Shown: positions 34,270 through 46,330, counted from the stretch's first letter. The stretch is 64,000 nt of DNA from Aselliscus stoliczkanus (GCA_033961575.1 CM066740.1:17831501-17895500); one strand, 5' to 3'. The notes: generated by a model not told the origin, from the letters alone. A program made the numbers and translations.

Positions 34270-34625
34270 TCATCTGTCATTCACTGAGAGCTCGTTATGT
34301 GACAAGAACTGTCCAAGACACTGGGGATACAAGAGTGGTTGAGTCAGACAAGGTCTTAGCCTCGTGGAATGGGAGGTCATTAATTTAGTAGTCAACAACA
34401 GTCAACTCTACAAAGTGATACGAGCTGTTCAAGAAGGATTGGGAACATAGAGGGACACGCAATCTTATCTTGGGGGTTGGGGAAGCTTTCCTAGAAGGGG
34501 GCAGAATTAAGAGCTCCCTGAAGGGCAAGTTGGGCAGGAGACATGAAGAGGGAAGAGTGCTCTAGGCCAGGCAGACAGTCGTGCAAAGGCTGAAATGTGA
34601 AAACATGGAGATTTGGGGCAGTGAA
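34270..34625 (+). mobile_element. L2-like fragment
   Basis: ACTGTCCAAGACACTGGGGA, GAAGCTTTCCTAGAAGGGG and TGCAAAGGCTGAAATGTGAA resemble an L2 3' region. It lies just after exon 7, in intron 7 of the relic. Confidence 0.5.
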
Positions 34626-37255
34626 AAAAGTTTATTTCCTGGGTGTCCATCATGTAAATGCTACAGATGGCATCTACCTGAAAGATGTATTTTGAGCTGG
34701 ATCCTTTCTCTGCAGAACTGAGATGGGGAAAGGGGGACAAGGGCAGCTTGGTGGGGCCAAGGCTTTCCTTAGCTGCCTGTGGAGGTGGGGAGTGGGAGAG
34801 TAAAGCCCTTTCTCAGGTACAGGGTGCCCCATTGAGGGTCCACAAGCTTGTCTTCCCCCAAGAACTTGGTTTCTGAACTCTGTCACCAACCATATGTCAT
34901 CACACCTGGCAGTGAGGACATATCTGATTTACTTAGGGTGTTTAAAAAATCTTTTTAAAAGTATTTGGTCATTTGATGCCTGATGAACCCAATAGTGTGA
35001 CATGTTGGGGGTTAGAAGTGATGACAACAGAAGTCATGTAACAGCATACTGGCCTGAGTGATTAAACTTGCAAATTCCCAGGAAGAGTCTGGCCCTTGCT
35101 CTTAGATAGGGAATCCCAGTGATCAGGTTTCTACCCAAAGGGCATCATTCCTTTGCCCTAAGCCCTTTTTTCTCCCCCAAATCAAAAGGCACTATCCTCA
35201 AAGCCCCTTGCTGAGGCCACAGCTCAGAGCCAGCTGATTTCCCACTCCCATGTCAGAAATGGGCAGAATGGAAAGTGTGGTGGAAGGAGTGGATCAGAAA
35301 CCAAGTATGTCTTCCTCATTCATTCAGTGAACTTCCTGGATACCTCCTCTGTGAGCCTCGTCCATACTCCAGGCACCAGGCTTCAGCAAGATCCCTCCCC
35401 TCTTGGGGCTCAGAGCTTTACCTTCTCACCTATGGAGCTACAGTGGGCTGGGAGCATGGGGCTGGCGTGATGTATTCCTGATTTCTGTCATGGATACCCA
35501 GAAACACTTGGTCCACAGAGCTTTGGCATATTGGGAGAAGGGAAATGAAACTTCTGACGAGGTTATAAAACCATGGGCTAGCCTGGAAACCTTATTTTTC
35601 TGATATAATGTGTAAAAAAGAAGCCTGTGTTCTTAATTCCAAATAACTGATTGAGAAACCTGTGCTTTCATCTGGATATTACCTAAATATTTTCATTTCT
35701 TCCTAGCAGAATTACAAATGACCTTGGGGTGGGGTGGGGAAGGGTGCTGTCAAAACTGCACAGATGAAAAGCACCAGTGCCCAGGATGCATCACGCTTTG
35801 GTTCACTTGGTTAGCGTGGCCAGGCCTGGTGACCATGATGACTGGTCTTCTCACTAGGATGAGTGGCCTATGGCCTAAGCTTGGATTCTACCTGTATCCC
35901 CAGGCACAGGGCTCATTCTAGGCCTCTGCCCAGTAAATACGTGTTTCCATCTTGATGGAAACTAAGTCACAGAACTTTGGCTACAGTACAATTTGGCACA
36001 TTCCCCTAAGTCACTTTGCTTTCTAAAAATCTAAAAGCTACACATTTCTGTTCCCTCAATTTAGAAATAATAGTGTCTGTCGGTGCACCATTAGCCCTCC
36101 CTTCCGGGAGCGCTTCACATTGTGCTACCACAGCCTGTTCAAAGACTGCCTAACTCGGGAACCCCTGCTTCTTAAGGGCCAGGTGCTGGGATTGGACAGG
36201 TAAACTCCAGGTCAGAGCCCAGTGCAGGACTCTGGTGGGCCACTCCCCCAGACTTAGAGGTCAGGACAGCCCAGGAGGATGGGGTGGGGCGCCACCGCGG
36301 GGTGACAAGGGCAACCCAGAGGATAGAAACCCTGGCTAGTGCCCTGCAAAGGCAGACACTGGAGGACATAGCATATTTGGTCCAAATAATTCTTGAGTGC
36401 AGAGTGAAATCTGGGGATCAGGACAGGGGCTACCAGGAGGTTTCTGGAGGCCCAGAGCTGAGTCTCGGGGGATCTGGAAGGCCAGCTGGCTGGTAAACCA
36501 ACCAGGCAGGCGGAAGCTGAAGGCGGGTACTCGTGAAGGCAGCACCAGAAATCCCAGGGCAGATGCTGTCACCCAAGCACAACATTGTCATCACCACAGT
36601 GGGCCTCTGCCCTGTTCAGTGCCCTGTGGCTGCTGCTGAAGTGTAATCAAATTTAGCCTCTTTATATAGTTGAAAGTGGGAGGTGCAAGGGAGGAGCAGG
36701 GGCTAATTCCTTCTCTGCAAGGCCAGGCGTGAAGAGGAAAGCTCTGGAATTGGACCTAGGTTGGAAGCTCAAGATTTCACTCTCTTTCCTAAATACTTTG
36801 GACTGAAGTGGAAAACATAAACAAAAACATCCAAAATGAAGTTGTATTGCTATCGGGCAGTGAAGGCGGTAATGGTGATTCGAAAGGGTCATTATAACAC
36901 CACAAAGTATGACAGTAACCATAGTTTACATTGAACCTAGGCACAGCGTACCCTGGGCACTGGTACTTTTAACCTGAACAGTTTCAACAGCACAACAGCA
37001 ACCCCAAGGTCATTTGTCATTCTGCTAGGAAGAAGTGCAAGTGGCACAGATGGCTGGGCATGATGCTCTCTCTCCACTGCACAATTCCATATCGTGCAAT
37101 CGTACAGGGAAAGTACTGTAAATGTTCCCATTTCACATGAGGACACCGAGCCACTGAAAGTTCCATTTAGGCAACATGACAATGCCAGTCGGTTGCTGGA
37201 GCTGGGATCCTCACTGAATTCACATTTATTCTCTCCCGATACTGCTGCTCTGTGG
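34626..37255. other. Rest of intron 7 of the relic
   Basis: About 2.6 kb. A L2/MIR-like phrase near 35325-35420 is the only repeat I suspect. Open frames on both strands here do not resemble known proteins. Confidence 0.45.
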
Positions 37256-37632
37256 GTCTCTGGTCTTTTGACCTCACTGTGACTCAGCTTCTTCAGGAGA
37301 AGGTTCCAGAAACAGAGTGAGGCGCTGTGAACAGCGTGCAGTGCTCCCTGAACTATTTCATGGACCTCATCCACTTCCTCCTCATCATGTTGGCCCCTCG
37401 TCTGCAGTAGTTTGGCGTGCTGGTCTTCATCTCCCTGCTGTTTGTCACCACGGGGCATGCGCTGTTTTTTCTTTATGCAAGAAAATGTAAGATTAAAGAT
37501 GCCCGGGCTCAAGATGGAGAAGAAGGGCATTTTAACCTGAGAGGAGGCAGCGCCCCTGGACTGCTCAGAGCCCTGGTAACACTGGCCCATCTCAGTGTGT
37601 CCAGTGAGTTCCCTGCGTTGCTCCTATTGTAG
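37256..37632 (+). pseudogene. Ferroportin-like exon 8, lost acceptor and two stops
   Basis: Starts with LWSFDLTVTQLLQE, identical to ferroportin, in the phase left by exon 7. The base pair before the exon is GG rather than AG, so the acceptor is lost. TGA (about 37311) replaces the Arg of the SERG motif, and TAG (about 37398) interrupts APRLQ*FGVLVFISLLFV. The C-terminal tail then runs open to TAG 37630-37632 with no resemblance to the human tail. Confidence 0.93.
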
Positions 37633-38499
37633 GTGCCTGCGTTGTACCTTCTACATTTGAGAGCAGTTGTGTCACCCAGCACCTTCTTGTCAATCTTATT
37701 AACTGCATTCAATGCATCTTTGCGGCGATGGATACCAGCCAGCGTGTGAAAGGGGCGTGACTCGCTGCATGCTCCTTCACTGAACTCAGACTGCACGCCA
37801 CGCAATCGGAAGGGGCTTAATTCTTCCAACATAGAGAATCAATGTTTTCAGGGTTTCGTTGTGCTATGGGCTCTAAAATTAGAATCTTCTGGCTCATGTG
37901 AAAATTAGAGACAGGGGAACATGGTCAGTGATGCTTGCTCTCAATTCCTTGGGTGTGGGTGTTTGGTCTACAGCTGGTTTGTGAATGTTCCTTTGTTGTG
38001 CTAAGTGCCCCTTATGAGGATGGAAGCTATGTGTTGGAAGCTGTTTGTTGGAGAAGCAGATCATGGTAACAACCTGTGGGGCGTTTCTACTCTGCGGCCA
38101 GGCCAGAGGCCTGATGGTCCCTCAATAGATCTGGGCAAGCTTTACCTCAGCAATCAAGCTAAGATGTCCAGTTTGACAAAGTCTGATTAAGAAAGCCACT
38201 GGTTTGTGATGTGCTAATTTTGAGTTTCTGGCCCCTTATTGACATGAAAACTAGCTTTGGAGGAGCCTAGAAGAAAATGCCTATAGTTCTTTGCTTAAAA
38301 TGATGAACTGCTATTTTGTGAATGCTGTGCTATAGAAGTTCACTTAGAAGTGAGAGCAATGAGGCCAGTAGTTAAGCCCCCTCGGACCTCCAAGTACAGG
38401 GAACGGTTGTGTGTGTGGGAAAGTCACATTTTGGGAATAGCTGGTAGCACACTCAGTAGCACCTTAGCAGGTTGGCATTGCTGGGAATGAGATCTAAGA
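37633..38499. other. Downstream of the relic
   Basis: No polyadenylation site for the relic or other feature is recognised. Confidence 0.4.
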
Positions 38500-38729
38500 C
38501 AGAGTGTCTCAACCTCTGCACATTTTGGGTCAGACAGCCCTTTGGTGTGGCACTGTCCTGTGCATTGTAGGATATTTTGCAGCATCTCTGGCCTCTAAAT
38601 GCCAGTAGCACTCACCACCCACCGAGTTGTGGGAGTCAAGTGTCTTCGGACATTTATCAAATGTCCCCCTGGAGGGCAAAACCATCTCCCCTCAGCCCTC
38701 ATCCCCTCTGAAGAACCACTGCTTAAGAG
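38500..38729 (-). mobile_element. MER5A hAT non-autonomous element
   Basis: TCTCAACCTCTGCACATTTT, CTGTGCATTGTAGGATATTT, AATGCCAGTAGCACTCACCA and the closing AAGAACCACTGCTTAAG match reversed MER5A nearly end to end. Confidence 0.85.
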
Positions 38730-39023
38730 AAATGTGCAACCTACAGGAAGAATCCACTTATTGTTAAAAGACAAAATGACAACAAATCATTGTTAGTAGT
38801 AAGGAAACGACAGAAGGGGATTTGACACAGACCTGCTTTTCAGAGCTGAGTTAAGAGAAAATGAAGGAAAGAGGATTTTGTGGAACATTTTGCTTTAACA
38901 TAAGAGAGTTCTGAAAAATTGTACTTTATACAGGTTCAGGTAATATTTATGGTGCCACCTCCCCCAATCTTTCCTCTTCTGTAAAAACAAACAGACAAAC
39001 AAAACGCTGAAAGACTGCATTAC

Positions 39024-39025
<2 letters not shown>

Positions 39026-39067
<42 letters not shown>
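39026..39067. repeat. (CA)n microsatellite
   Basis: About 20 CA units. Confidence 0.98.
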
Positions 39068-39068
<1 letters not shown>

Positions 39069-39537
39069 CAGAAACCAACTGGGCAGGGAACCAGAGCTGT
39101 TCATCATATGGATTCTTCACTAAGGAGGTTATATTTTGATGAGCTGTAGCACACCAAGTCCTCTGGCCCTTGATTATGCTAATTAACACACAAGTACATG
39201 CACAGAGTAGTCGTAGAACAAAAGACTGTTTAATAAATACATTCTGAAGTCTTTTATTTAAAATCCCCAGACGTGCGAGCAGCTTGCGTGTAGAATTTAT
39301 GTCAGGTCTTGTAAGTAGCACTGGCTCCCTACACCTGCACCTTCTGTCCTTGAGAAAAACAGCTGCTTACCTGTAAACTCTGCATTTTAGGTGCTAATTT
39401 TACTCTTAGTTTTCCCCCAGGTCCTGTCTAGCAGAAAAGCAACATCTTTCTATTGGATTATGGAAACTCTGTTTGCATGTTTCCATGAATATTTTGGAAA
39501 CTGCCTGATAGAAATACAATGCAAATTTATATAATTT

Positions 39538-39656
39538 GGGCCAGCCGAGTGGTGCAGTGGTTAAGCGCTGGCTTGGGTAAGCCAGCGGCCCCAGTTTGGG
39601 TCCCACATATGAGGGCCAGTGACACTGCCCTCAAAAAAAGAACAAACAAACAAACA
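39538..39656 (+). mobile_element. Short tRNA-derived SINE
   Basis: GGGCCAGCCGAGTGGTGCAG to GAGGGCCAGTGACACTGCCC with a (CAAA)n tail. The target duplication AAATTTATATAATTT is perfect (39523 and 39657). Confidence 0.95.
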
Positions 39657-39782
39657 AAATTTATATAATTTAATTTATTTCACTTAACCCAATATATCCA
39701 AAATATTATCACTTAACTTGTGATCAACATAAAATTGAGATAGTTAACATTCTTTAATGTTACTTCTTCCAAAACTGATTTC

Positions 39783-39890
39783 TTTTTTTTTTTTTTAAGG
39801 GCAGTGTCACTGGCCCTCATATGTGGGACCCGAACCGGGGCCACTGGCTTCCCAAGCTAGTGCTTAACCACGGTGCCACTCGGCCAGCCC
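39783..39890 (-). mobile_element. Short tRNA-derived SINE, reversed
   Basis: Poly(T), AAGGGCAGTGTCACTGGCCC, GGGACCCGAACCGGGGCC and GCCACTCGGCCAGCCC. The flanks share CTGATTTYTTTTTT, so the target duplication is T-rich. Confidence 0.93.
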
Positions 39891-39899
39891 TGATTTTTT

Positions 39900-42660
39900 T
39901 TTTTTTTAACACCTCAGCACATATCAATTCAGACTAGCCACATTTCAAGTACTCGATAATCACATGTGGCAACTGTATATGGACTCTATGATGATTCCCA
40001 AAGTTCCACATCTTTTTCCACTGTGGGGGTCTATAAATGATACAATGGGCGCTATTCCGCCCTAAAGAGTAGAGGTAACCTGCCAGGGCATTTGTCCAAT
40101 GGAAAATCAGTGGTATTAGGCTCCATTTCACTAACTACCACATTCTGCTGTTCCCGGGAGCAAGTCATGGGGACAGAGATCATACTAATTTGACTGGGTT
40201 TTGTCTCTTTATCTCTGAACAGATGTAGAGCTGTCCTAGAGAGGCAGTTGGCAATGGTGGAGGCAGACAACTGGCCTCTTGCAGTACCGATAAGTCCCAC
40301 TAGGGGTCCTTCTAGTCATGGTTGCAGAGTCCCAGATTGTGATACATCACAACTTGATAAGAAAATAGTGGGATCAGAACTTGTCAGTTTATGAAGACAA
40401 GGTAAATTTTGGAAAGGCAACCTTTATGAGCCACAAATTAAAAATAAGCCTTTCAAACACATCTCTGGCTGTTTGTCCACATAATCTCAGCATGGCTTTT
40501 CTCTCACGTAGTGAGAGACTGGGCTTGACCATCAGCTGAGTAGGTCCAGCCTCACAGGGCTCACCAGCCTCTGGAGTCAAATGCATCAGTCCCCACTATC
40601 TCTAGGTACCTGTTTAGTTACCCGGACAACCTTCTCTGTTCTACTTCTTCCTTCATGTTCTCTTCCTTGAGAACATGAGCGGGTGGAAAAAAAAAAAGCA
40701 TCTTCTCACTTGGATTCCAAAGAGCCTAGAATGCAAATGACCCTTCCCCCTTTTCCTCCTCCTTTTTAAACTTATATTCAAATGCCAAATGGCATATGTG
40801 CCAACTGGCTCTTCTTTCTGGCCCCTAGGAAACTAAATTGGCAGGAGCCTAAAGCATGAGGTCTAAGGACTTGTTTTATAATCCTGCTTTTCTTCTCTCT
40901 TCTCATTGTTATTGTTTGCTATTTGTGGATAAGCCAGCCAACCCATTCTGGAAATGTGGTGGTGGTGGTATGTGTGTGTGTGTGTGGGGCTATAAATAGA
41001 TAGGTCTACTCACAGTTTGCCTTAACAATTGAATCTTTCAGATATTGACTCAGGTACTAAGTGAAATTATTCCTTGTAATACAAATCGATTGAGGCACAT
41101 TCTAACCGACTTCATCTTACATAGCGATATGGGTAAGTCACGTCGTGTAAACTCCATACATAACGTCAGGAATTGTCTATCACACAACGTAACACACAGG
41201 GAAAACACAGTAAATATTTGCCAAATTATATAAATATTGAAGGTTTTAGGAACCTAAAAAATGCATACCTTAGTTTGGAATATTCACTTGAACTACAAAA
41301 AATGTACTTGCTTTTAAAGAAAACTGCCTCAGGGGCTTAGGTATACTATAGAGTGAGTACCTATCAAAAACGGGATATGCCCATTCTTGAAATCAAATTG
41401 AATCCATCTACGTGAACTGACAGCAATAGCATAACTGTGATACCGGGCAAATCCCATCTGGGGAGGTTAGTGACTGGAGTTCTAAAGTAAGATTTCATTT
41501 TCAATGGAATTATATCATTAGCATAAAACTATTCCAATCATTCTTTTCATCCCCAAGCTCCTCCCTTGGAATTATAAATCCTCTTTGAAAACATTTCATT
41601 GAAGCTCATTTGCTTGTCTTCTCCTCAGAGTAGTTGAGCACAAAAGCACAGCCTTGTCCTTTAGTAGTCATAGTGGCATCTCTCCAAATCCCACTTGAGC
41701 TCTGCTCAACAGGCAGGAATGTGCTGTGCCAATGAGGGCAAGTGGACTGCAAAACAGTGGGACTGGCTCAACCTGTCACCCCTTTTTCTTTAGTGATGCC
41801 TATTTTACTTAACCAAGGTATTGGACAACTCTGGGTTGTCATGGTACAGGGAAGGTTTGGGGGAGATGGAGCAGGGAATGTCCCAAACCTGAAGCCACAG
41901 GGGGCATCTGAAGGGCAAGAGTGAGAGGGCACAATACAGCAGTCAGAAGCACGCAGTTGCAGGGTTAGGGTTCAACAGGTTCTGCGGGTTAGACCTACTA
42001 CCTACAGAACCATGGCTCACAGCCAGTGCCTGCCCATCCCTCCTTTCAAATGCATCTCTGAATATCCCAAAAGGGACCAAGTTCAGATTCACTCAGAAAT
42101 AAACCGGGTAGCCTATGCATCAAGCTTTGAGATCAACTCAAGCCCAATCACTTAGCACCTAACATCATTTCCCTAATCCCCTGGCTAGCCAGTATTGGCC
42201 AAGGCCATTGAAAATTTTCTTGGAAGAGAAAATTGCCAGTGTGGAAAGCAGGGCTACAAGGAACCCAAAACAGTGCTGACAAAGTTACAGGGCATATACA
42301 GGGTACAGAACTTTTGCACTCCTTTTTCTGACACCATGTGGCCACTAGTATGGATTGTCAAGAGATTGAGGGAGAAGTGTCATACCATAGGTGAGATTTA
42401 AAATGTAGCTGTTTAGAGGAAGAGTTGTAGCCTGAAATATCCATAAAGAGAAATCTTATATCCTTGATAAATGAGCCAATGTGTATCTTTTGGTCCTGAT
42501 TCTCAGGCATTTGGGAGCACGAGTCATTTATGTTACTTACATCCCAAAGTGATTTTGGTGTTTTTGTCACTTGTATCTCAGGAAATCAACCAAGTACTGA
42601 CCCCACTGCCTTCTCATAGATTTCACTGGAAATGTCAATGATGCCAGAAAGAGGGTAAGT
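39900..42660. other. Intergenic, no confirmed feature
   Basis: About 2.8 kb. The only item of note is a possible exon at about 41041-41131, with a TTTCAG acceptor-like start and a GATATGG|GTAAGTC donor-like end. It is open for 30 codons with no recognised homology. Confidence 0.4.
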
Positions 42661-42838
42661 TTTAAAAGTCATGTTTATTGAAGCATAATTTACATTCAGT
42701 AAAACTCACTCCAAATTTGACCAATGCAATTTACCACCATAATCAAAATGTAAAACAGTTCCTCAAAACTCCCTCATGCCCTTTTGCAACCAATGCCTTC
42801 CCCTTAGGAATCCATTGATTGATTTTTGTCAAAAAGGG
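42661..42838 (-). mobile_element. L1-type 3' fragment, antisense
   Basis: TGTTTATTGAAGCATAATTT, ACATTCAGTAAAACTCACTC and AATTTACCACCATAATCAAA resemble a reversed old L1 (HAL1/L1M-type) 3' end. Confidence 0.6.
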
Positions 42839-43118
42839 TCAAATTTCATCATTAAAGTGATCTATTATAGAAAAATCTAAAGGATATAAAACCTAGTTTT
42901 TAAAATGAAATTTTGGAACATATAATCTTTAGAACAGCCAAAAGAATGAAATTTTAAAATAATCTTTGTAAATCAAAAAATGGTCAAATTTCATCATTAA
43001 AGTGATCTATTATAGAAAAATCTAAAGGATATAAAACCTAGTTTTTAAAATGAAATTTTGGAACATATCATCTTTAGAACAGCCAAAAGAATGGAATTTT
43101 AAAATAATCTTTGTAAAT
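42839..43118. repeat. 145-bp tandem duplication
   Basis: The block AAATTTCATCATTAAAGTGA...AATCTTTGTAAAT occurs at about 42841 and again at 42986. The two copies differ at only a few bases (for example ACATATAATC against ACATATCATC). Confidence 0.97.
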
Positions 43119-45048
43119 TAAAGCACAGTTGACAAAGCTGTCTTAAGATAGTTGTAGAATAGTTAGTCTAACTGTGCAGGCTGCAGGCTGGATGGTAGAA
43201 AACTTGAAATAGAATTGTATTCTATGGAAATTCCCTATGGGGCAGACATACATATGTTCTTACAGATAGTTGGCACCTTCTTAAAATTTACTCCTGCTAC
43301 CATGAAAGGAGAAATCAAAAACTTCTTTGTATATTACCAATCGTCACGTGTTCAAATATACCTTATTTATCTGTGGAAAGTTTCTTTCAAGCACCAGCCC
43401 TGTAAAAGAACTATAACAGTTTGTAATCAGATCAGTGGGACATGTCATTAAGAAAACAAAGTTTATAAACTATAGGTAATATAGAATGCCCCAACATATT
43501 ACATTGTCAACTCAGACACAGTAATGTTTTCACATATACAATTCCCCTCCCCTACTCCCAAATCCTAAAATTCACCCTCCCCCCATTCTTTCTGGAAGAT
43601 TGAAACTCAAAATGGCTGCCAATGGAAAAGATAAACATTTTAAAAGATTAAATGTCAATTACTTAAGCCTAGTTTTTAAAGTGGGGACAGCTCTGACTGC
43701 ATTTAATAAATCCCTATCAAGTTGGCCTCAGGTAAATCCTTTAACCCATCAGAGCAGGAGTATATCCAGTCAGATTAGAGTTCTCATCCTTGGCCAGGAA
43801 TTCTATTCCACTATTTAATAACAATCCAAATCCTCTCCATTTACCTGAAGTGTGTCAGCATCCTTGAACTGGACTGAGCCTGGTAGAAAAGAGAATGGTG
43901 TTAAGAATATCATCTGGTAACTTTTAATGTTTTGTTTTGGTAAAGAATGTCTTTTATTGTGGTGATCTACTAGATACCTTTGATGAAAAGCTCCTTTTGA
44001 ATAGAATTCTTACTTTAAAAAGTTACATCCTCCAAATTTCCTGACACTTGGGAATCTCGTGTAATTTCCAGACAGGAGTAAAATAGTGAACGGAATTCCT
44101 ATCCTTTGGGAATCCATGTAATACAATGTCAGCAGTCCCCATCTTTCCAAATTTTATCCTGGTTACATTAGCATGGAATATCAATTTTAGAAAAAAATAA
44201 ACATTACTGGCAACAGTGTTTGCCTAGGATAAACTGAAACAAATCTTTAATAGATTTAAAAACCAAAAGAAGCCTGGAAGTGTTGACCCAGGAGTTCAGA
44301 ACAGCCCTCAGCACTTGTTCAGTTTCCACGATCTTTAAATAGACACTGCTTCAAGCCACTGCCTCTGCTAAAGGCTGTCTGGCTCACCTCCTGGCGCTTT
44401 TCCTCAAGAAATGCTTCGAACAGTCTGGCTCAACACCTAAGGCAATTGTAAAACAAAGCCTGGTCACTGCATTTTCCAGTGTGATAGTGCTGTTCACAAG
44501 AGACTGGGGTACGCCAGGCAGGGAAAATTGCCAACATACTTTGGCTGTGTATACATATGGCTAAAAAGGGGTACTTTCGACACAGCCTGCAACACGATCC
44601 CTTTTTTCCTCTTTAAAAGCATTCTACACTGACGTCCTACCTGGCTGCCTAATCAGCAAACATCTCTCACTACAGGGTCCACCGTGTAAAGCCTCACATT
44701 TCAAAAGATTACTAAGTGGCACCTCTGAGAGCTACAAGGATTTTTTCATTCACTCACTGACCTCTAAATGTAGATCTTTACAGATAGAACTAAAGTCAGA
44801 CAACTCTATCACAGTGTGTACGAACACTTAAAATGCGCACTGATACTGAAGAGAGCCTCCTGGAAACTTAGAAGCGATTCCTGGGGACAAGCTTTCTCCA
44901 GGGCAGCCTCGCGTGTTTCTATCTTGGTGGACCCCAGGGGCCCCGATTTCCTCCCAGGACAGAAAACCAAGCCTGGCCTCACACCCTGAAAACGTTATCC
45001 GCTCCCGGGGAGACTCACCACCATGCAAAGTGGCACCTGAAAGGCATT
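43119..45048. other. Intergenic, no recognised feature
   Basis: About 1.9 kb with no gene or clear repeat; GC content rises toward the CpG island. Confidence 0.45.
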
Positions 45049-45075
45049 TGTGTGTGTGTGTGTGTGTGTGTGTGT
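45049..45075. repeat. (TG)n microsatellite
   Basis: About 13 TG units followed by a G run, at the edge of the CpG island. Confidence 0.97.
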
Positions 45076-45219
45076 TGGGGGGGGCATGGCTGTGTGGACA
45101 AAATCACCTCGTTTTGTCGCGAGCACTGTTATTACACTGCTCCGCACGGAAACTTCAACTATTTGGGATCCATGAGCTCATCCACTTCTTAAACTGGTTG
45201 CATCCCGGTCGTTAGAACC

Positions 45220-46000
45220 CCTGGGCAGGCAGAGGCCCCCCGAGTGCGCCAAGAACCCCGACACCATCCCGGGGTCTGCACCTCCGCTCCCCCGGGTCAG
45301 TTTGATTCTCCAAATGTTAACTTTTCACTGAACAGGAGCATGAAACTCCCTGTGGCCCCGGATCCCTTAAGCAACCGGGCGACAGGCACGAGGTGGCGGG
45401 CCGCTGGGGGAGAGGGACCTTAAGCACCACGAGGGAGGAAGGGCCCCCGGCACCGCGGCAGCACGTGGGTGTCCCCGCCCAACAGGGGCCATCAAAGGGG
45501 CTCCGCGAGGGGACTCCTTCCCCGGGACTGGGGGGGCCTTTCGCGAGGGTTCCCCAAGCTGAGGCCGAATCCCGGTCCTGGCGGCCCGGATGGCGAGGGC
45601 CCGTGGACAAGAAGGAGCGCGCGCAGTAAGTGTCACTGGAGAGACCCCAGGCCACCTGGCCCGCTCCGGCGTCCAGGCAGTCGGAGGCCACTTACCACGT
45701 CGTGAGCAGAGGCCGAAAAGGGAGGGCACCGGAGAGAGTAAGTTTAAAAGGAGCCTGGGCCGTCAGCACCCGAGGCAGCCAACCAAAAAGTTGCCCAAGC
45801 GCGGCTCCCCGCCCAGCATCCATCCGCCCCGCCCGGCACCCGCCCGGCCCGCAGCGCAGGGAGGCTCTCGCGCGCCCCCTGCCGCCGGCTCGGGGAAAGC
45901 GGGGCGCAACGGCCCAGGTCCCCCGAGCCTGGTCCCCGCAGCCTGCGGACTCGGTGAAATCCACCCGACTCCTCTGTGGGCGTCGTGTCCGTCCATGTCC
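45220..46000. promoter_or_regulatory. Orphan CpG island
   Basis: About 0.8 kb that is strikingly GC-rich and full of CG dinucleotides, in a window otherwise AT-rich and CpG-poor. It contains strong donor-like sites on the + strand at 45626 (CGCA|GTAAGT) and 45738 (GAGA|GTAAGT), and on the minus strand reading GTG|GTAAGTGG at 45696. That pattern suggests a promoter, possibly bidirectional, of an unrecognised transcript. No open frame in it resembles a known protein. It lies about 14 kb upstream of TOMM7 and 8 kb downstream of the ferroportin-like relic. Confidence 0.65.
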
Positions 46001-46239
46001 TTCGCGGCAGGTTGGATGAAGCTCCTGGCACTCAAATAATCTTAAAGTATCTCTCGTCCTAGTCCCACGGGTATTCCTTGCCTTCCCCCAGGGTGGTCTG
46101 CAAGTCACAGAGCCCAGCGGGGACAGGACCCCGCCCATCCCAGCCTTGCTCTTACTTTCAGTTTTATCCTTAATGTGTCCTTGGAGTTTTGAGATTTGGG
46201 GCTTTCTAGCCACTGGAGTACTTGAGTTCATTTTGGTTG

Positions 46240-46330
46240 GAGGGACTGACTGTTCAGTGCAACAAATGTTTATTGAGTGCTGACTTTGTGCCAGGCTTTG
46301 TGATGGGTGCTGGGGGTGTGAAGTGTTCAG
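46240..46330 (+). mobile_element. L2/MIR-like fragment
   Basis: CAACAAATGTTTATTGAGTG followed by TGTGCCAGGCTTTGTGATGG is a common ancient-repeat phrase. Confidence 0.5.

Larger units (their letters stand above)
18592..37632 (+). pseudogene. Ferroportin-like (SLC40A1-like) unprocessed pseudogene
   Basis: Eight exon-like blocks in order reproduce the ferroportin exon layout with introns retained. They lie at about 18592-18685, 24388-24456, 27574-27733, 28788-28897, 29324-29450, 31134-31376, 33477-34167 and 37256-37632. Ferroportin exports ferrous iron across the plasma membrane and is the hepcidin receptor. The match is clear at protein level: [53 protein letters not shown] and LWSFDLTVTQLLQE. 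Divergence from remembered human SLC40A1 is large, so it looks like an old paralogue rather than a recent copy or SLC40A1 itself. Breaks include a one-base insertion in exon 2, TGA and a lost donor at exon 4, frameshifts and TAG in exon 7, and a lost acceptor plus TGA and TAG in exon 8. It lies upstream of TOMM7 on the same strand. No functional protein is expected. Confidence 0.9.

Noticed and set aside
36662..36922. Minus-strand frame with VILCGVIM, resembling the ferroportin VILCGII segment
   Set aside because: The resemblance is a few hydrophobic residues on the wrong strand. The true matching exon is at 28788-28897.
36937..37590. 217-codon open frame on the minus strand
   Set aside because: It is antisense to ferroportin-like exon 8, shows no family motif, and is explained by the reverse of a formerly coding exon.
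45590..46231. Several 80-180 codon open frames on both strands
   Set aside because: High GC content makes stops rare. The proteins are low-complexity Pro/Arg/Gly-rich with no known domain, so I report a CpG island and not a gene.
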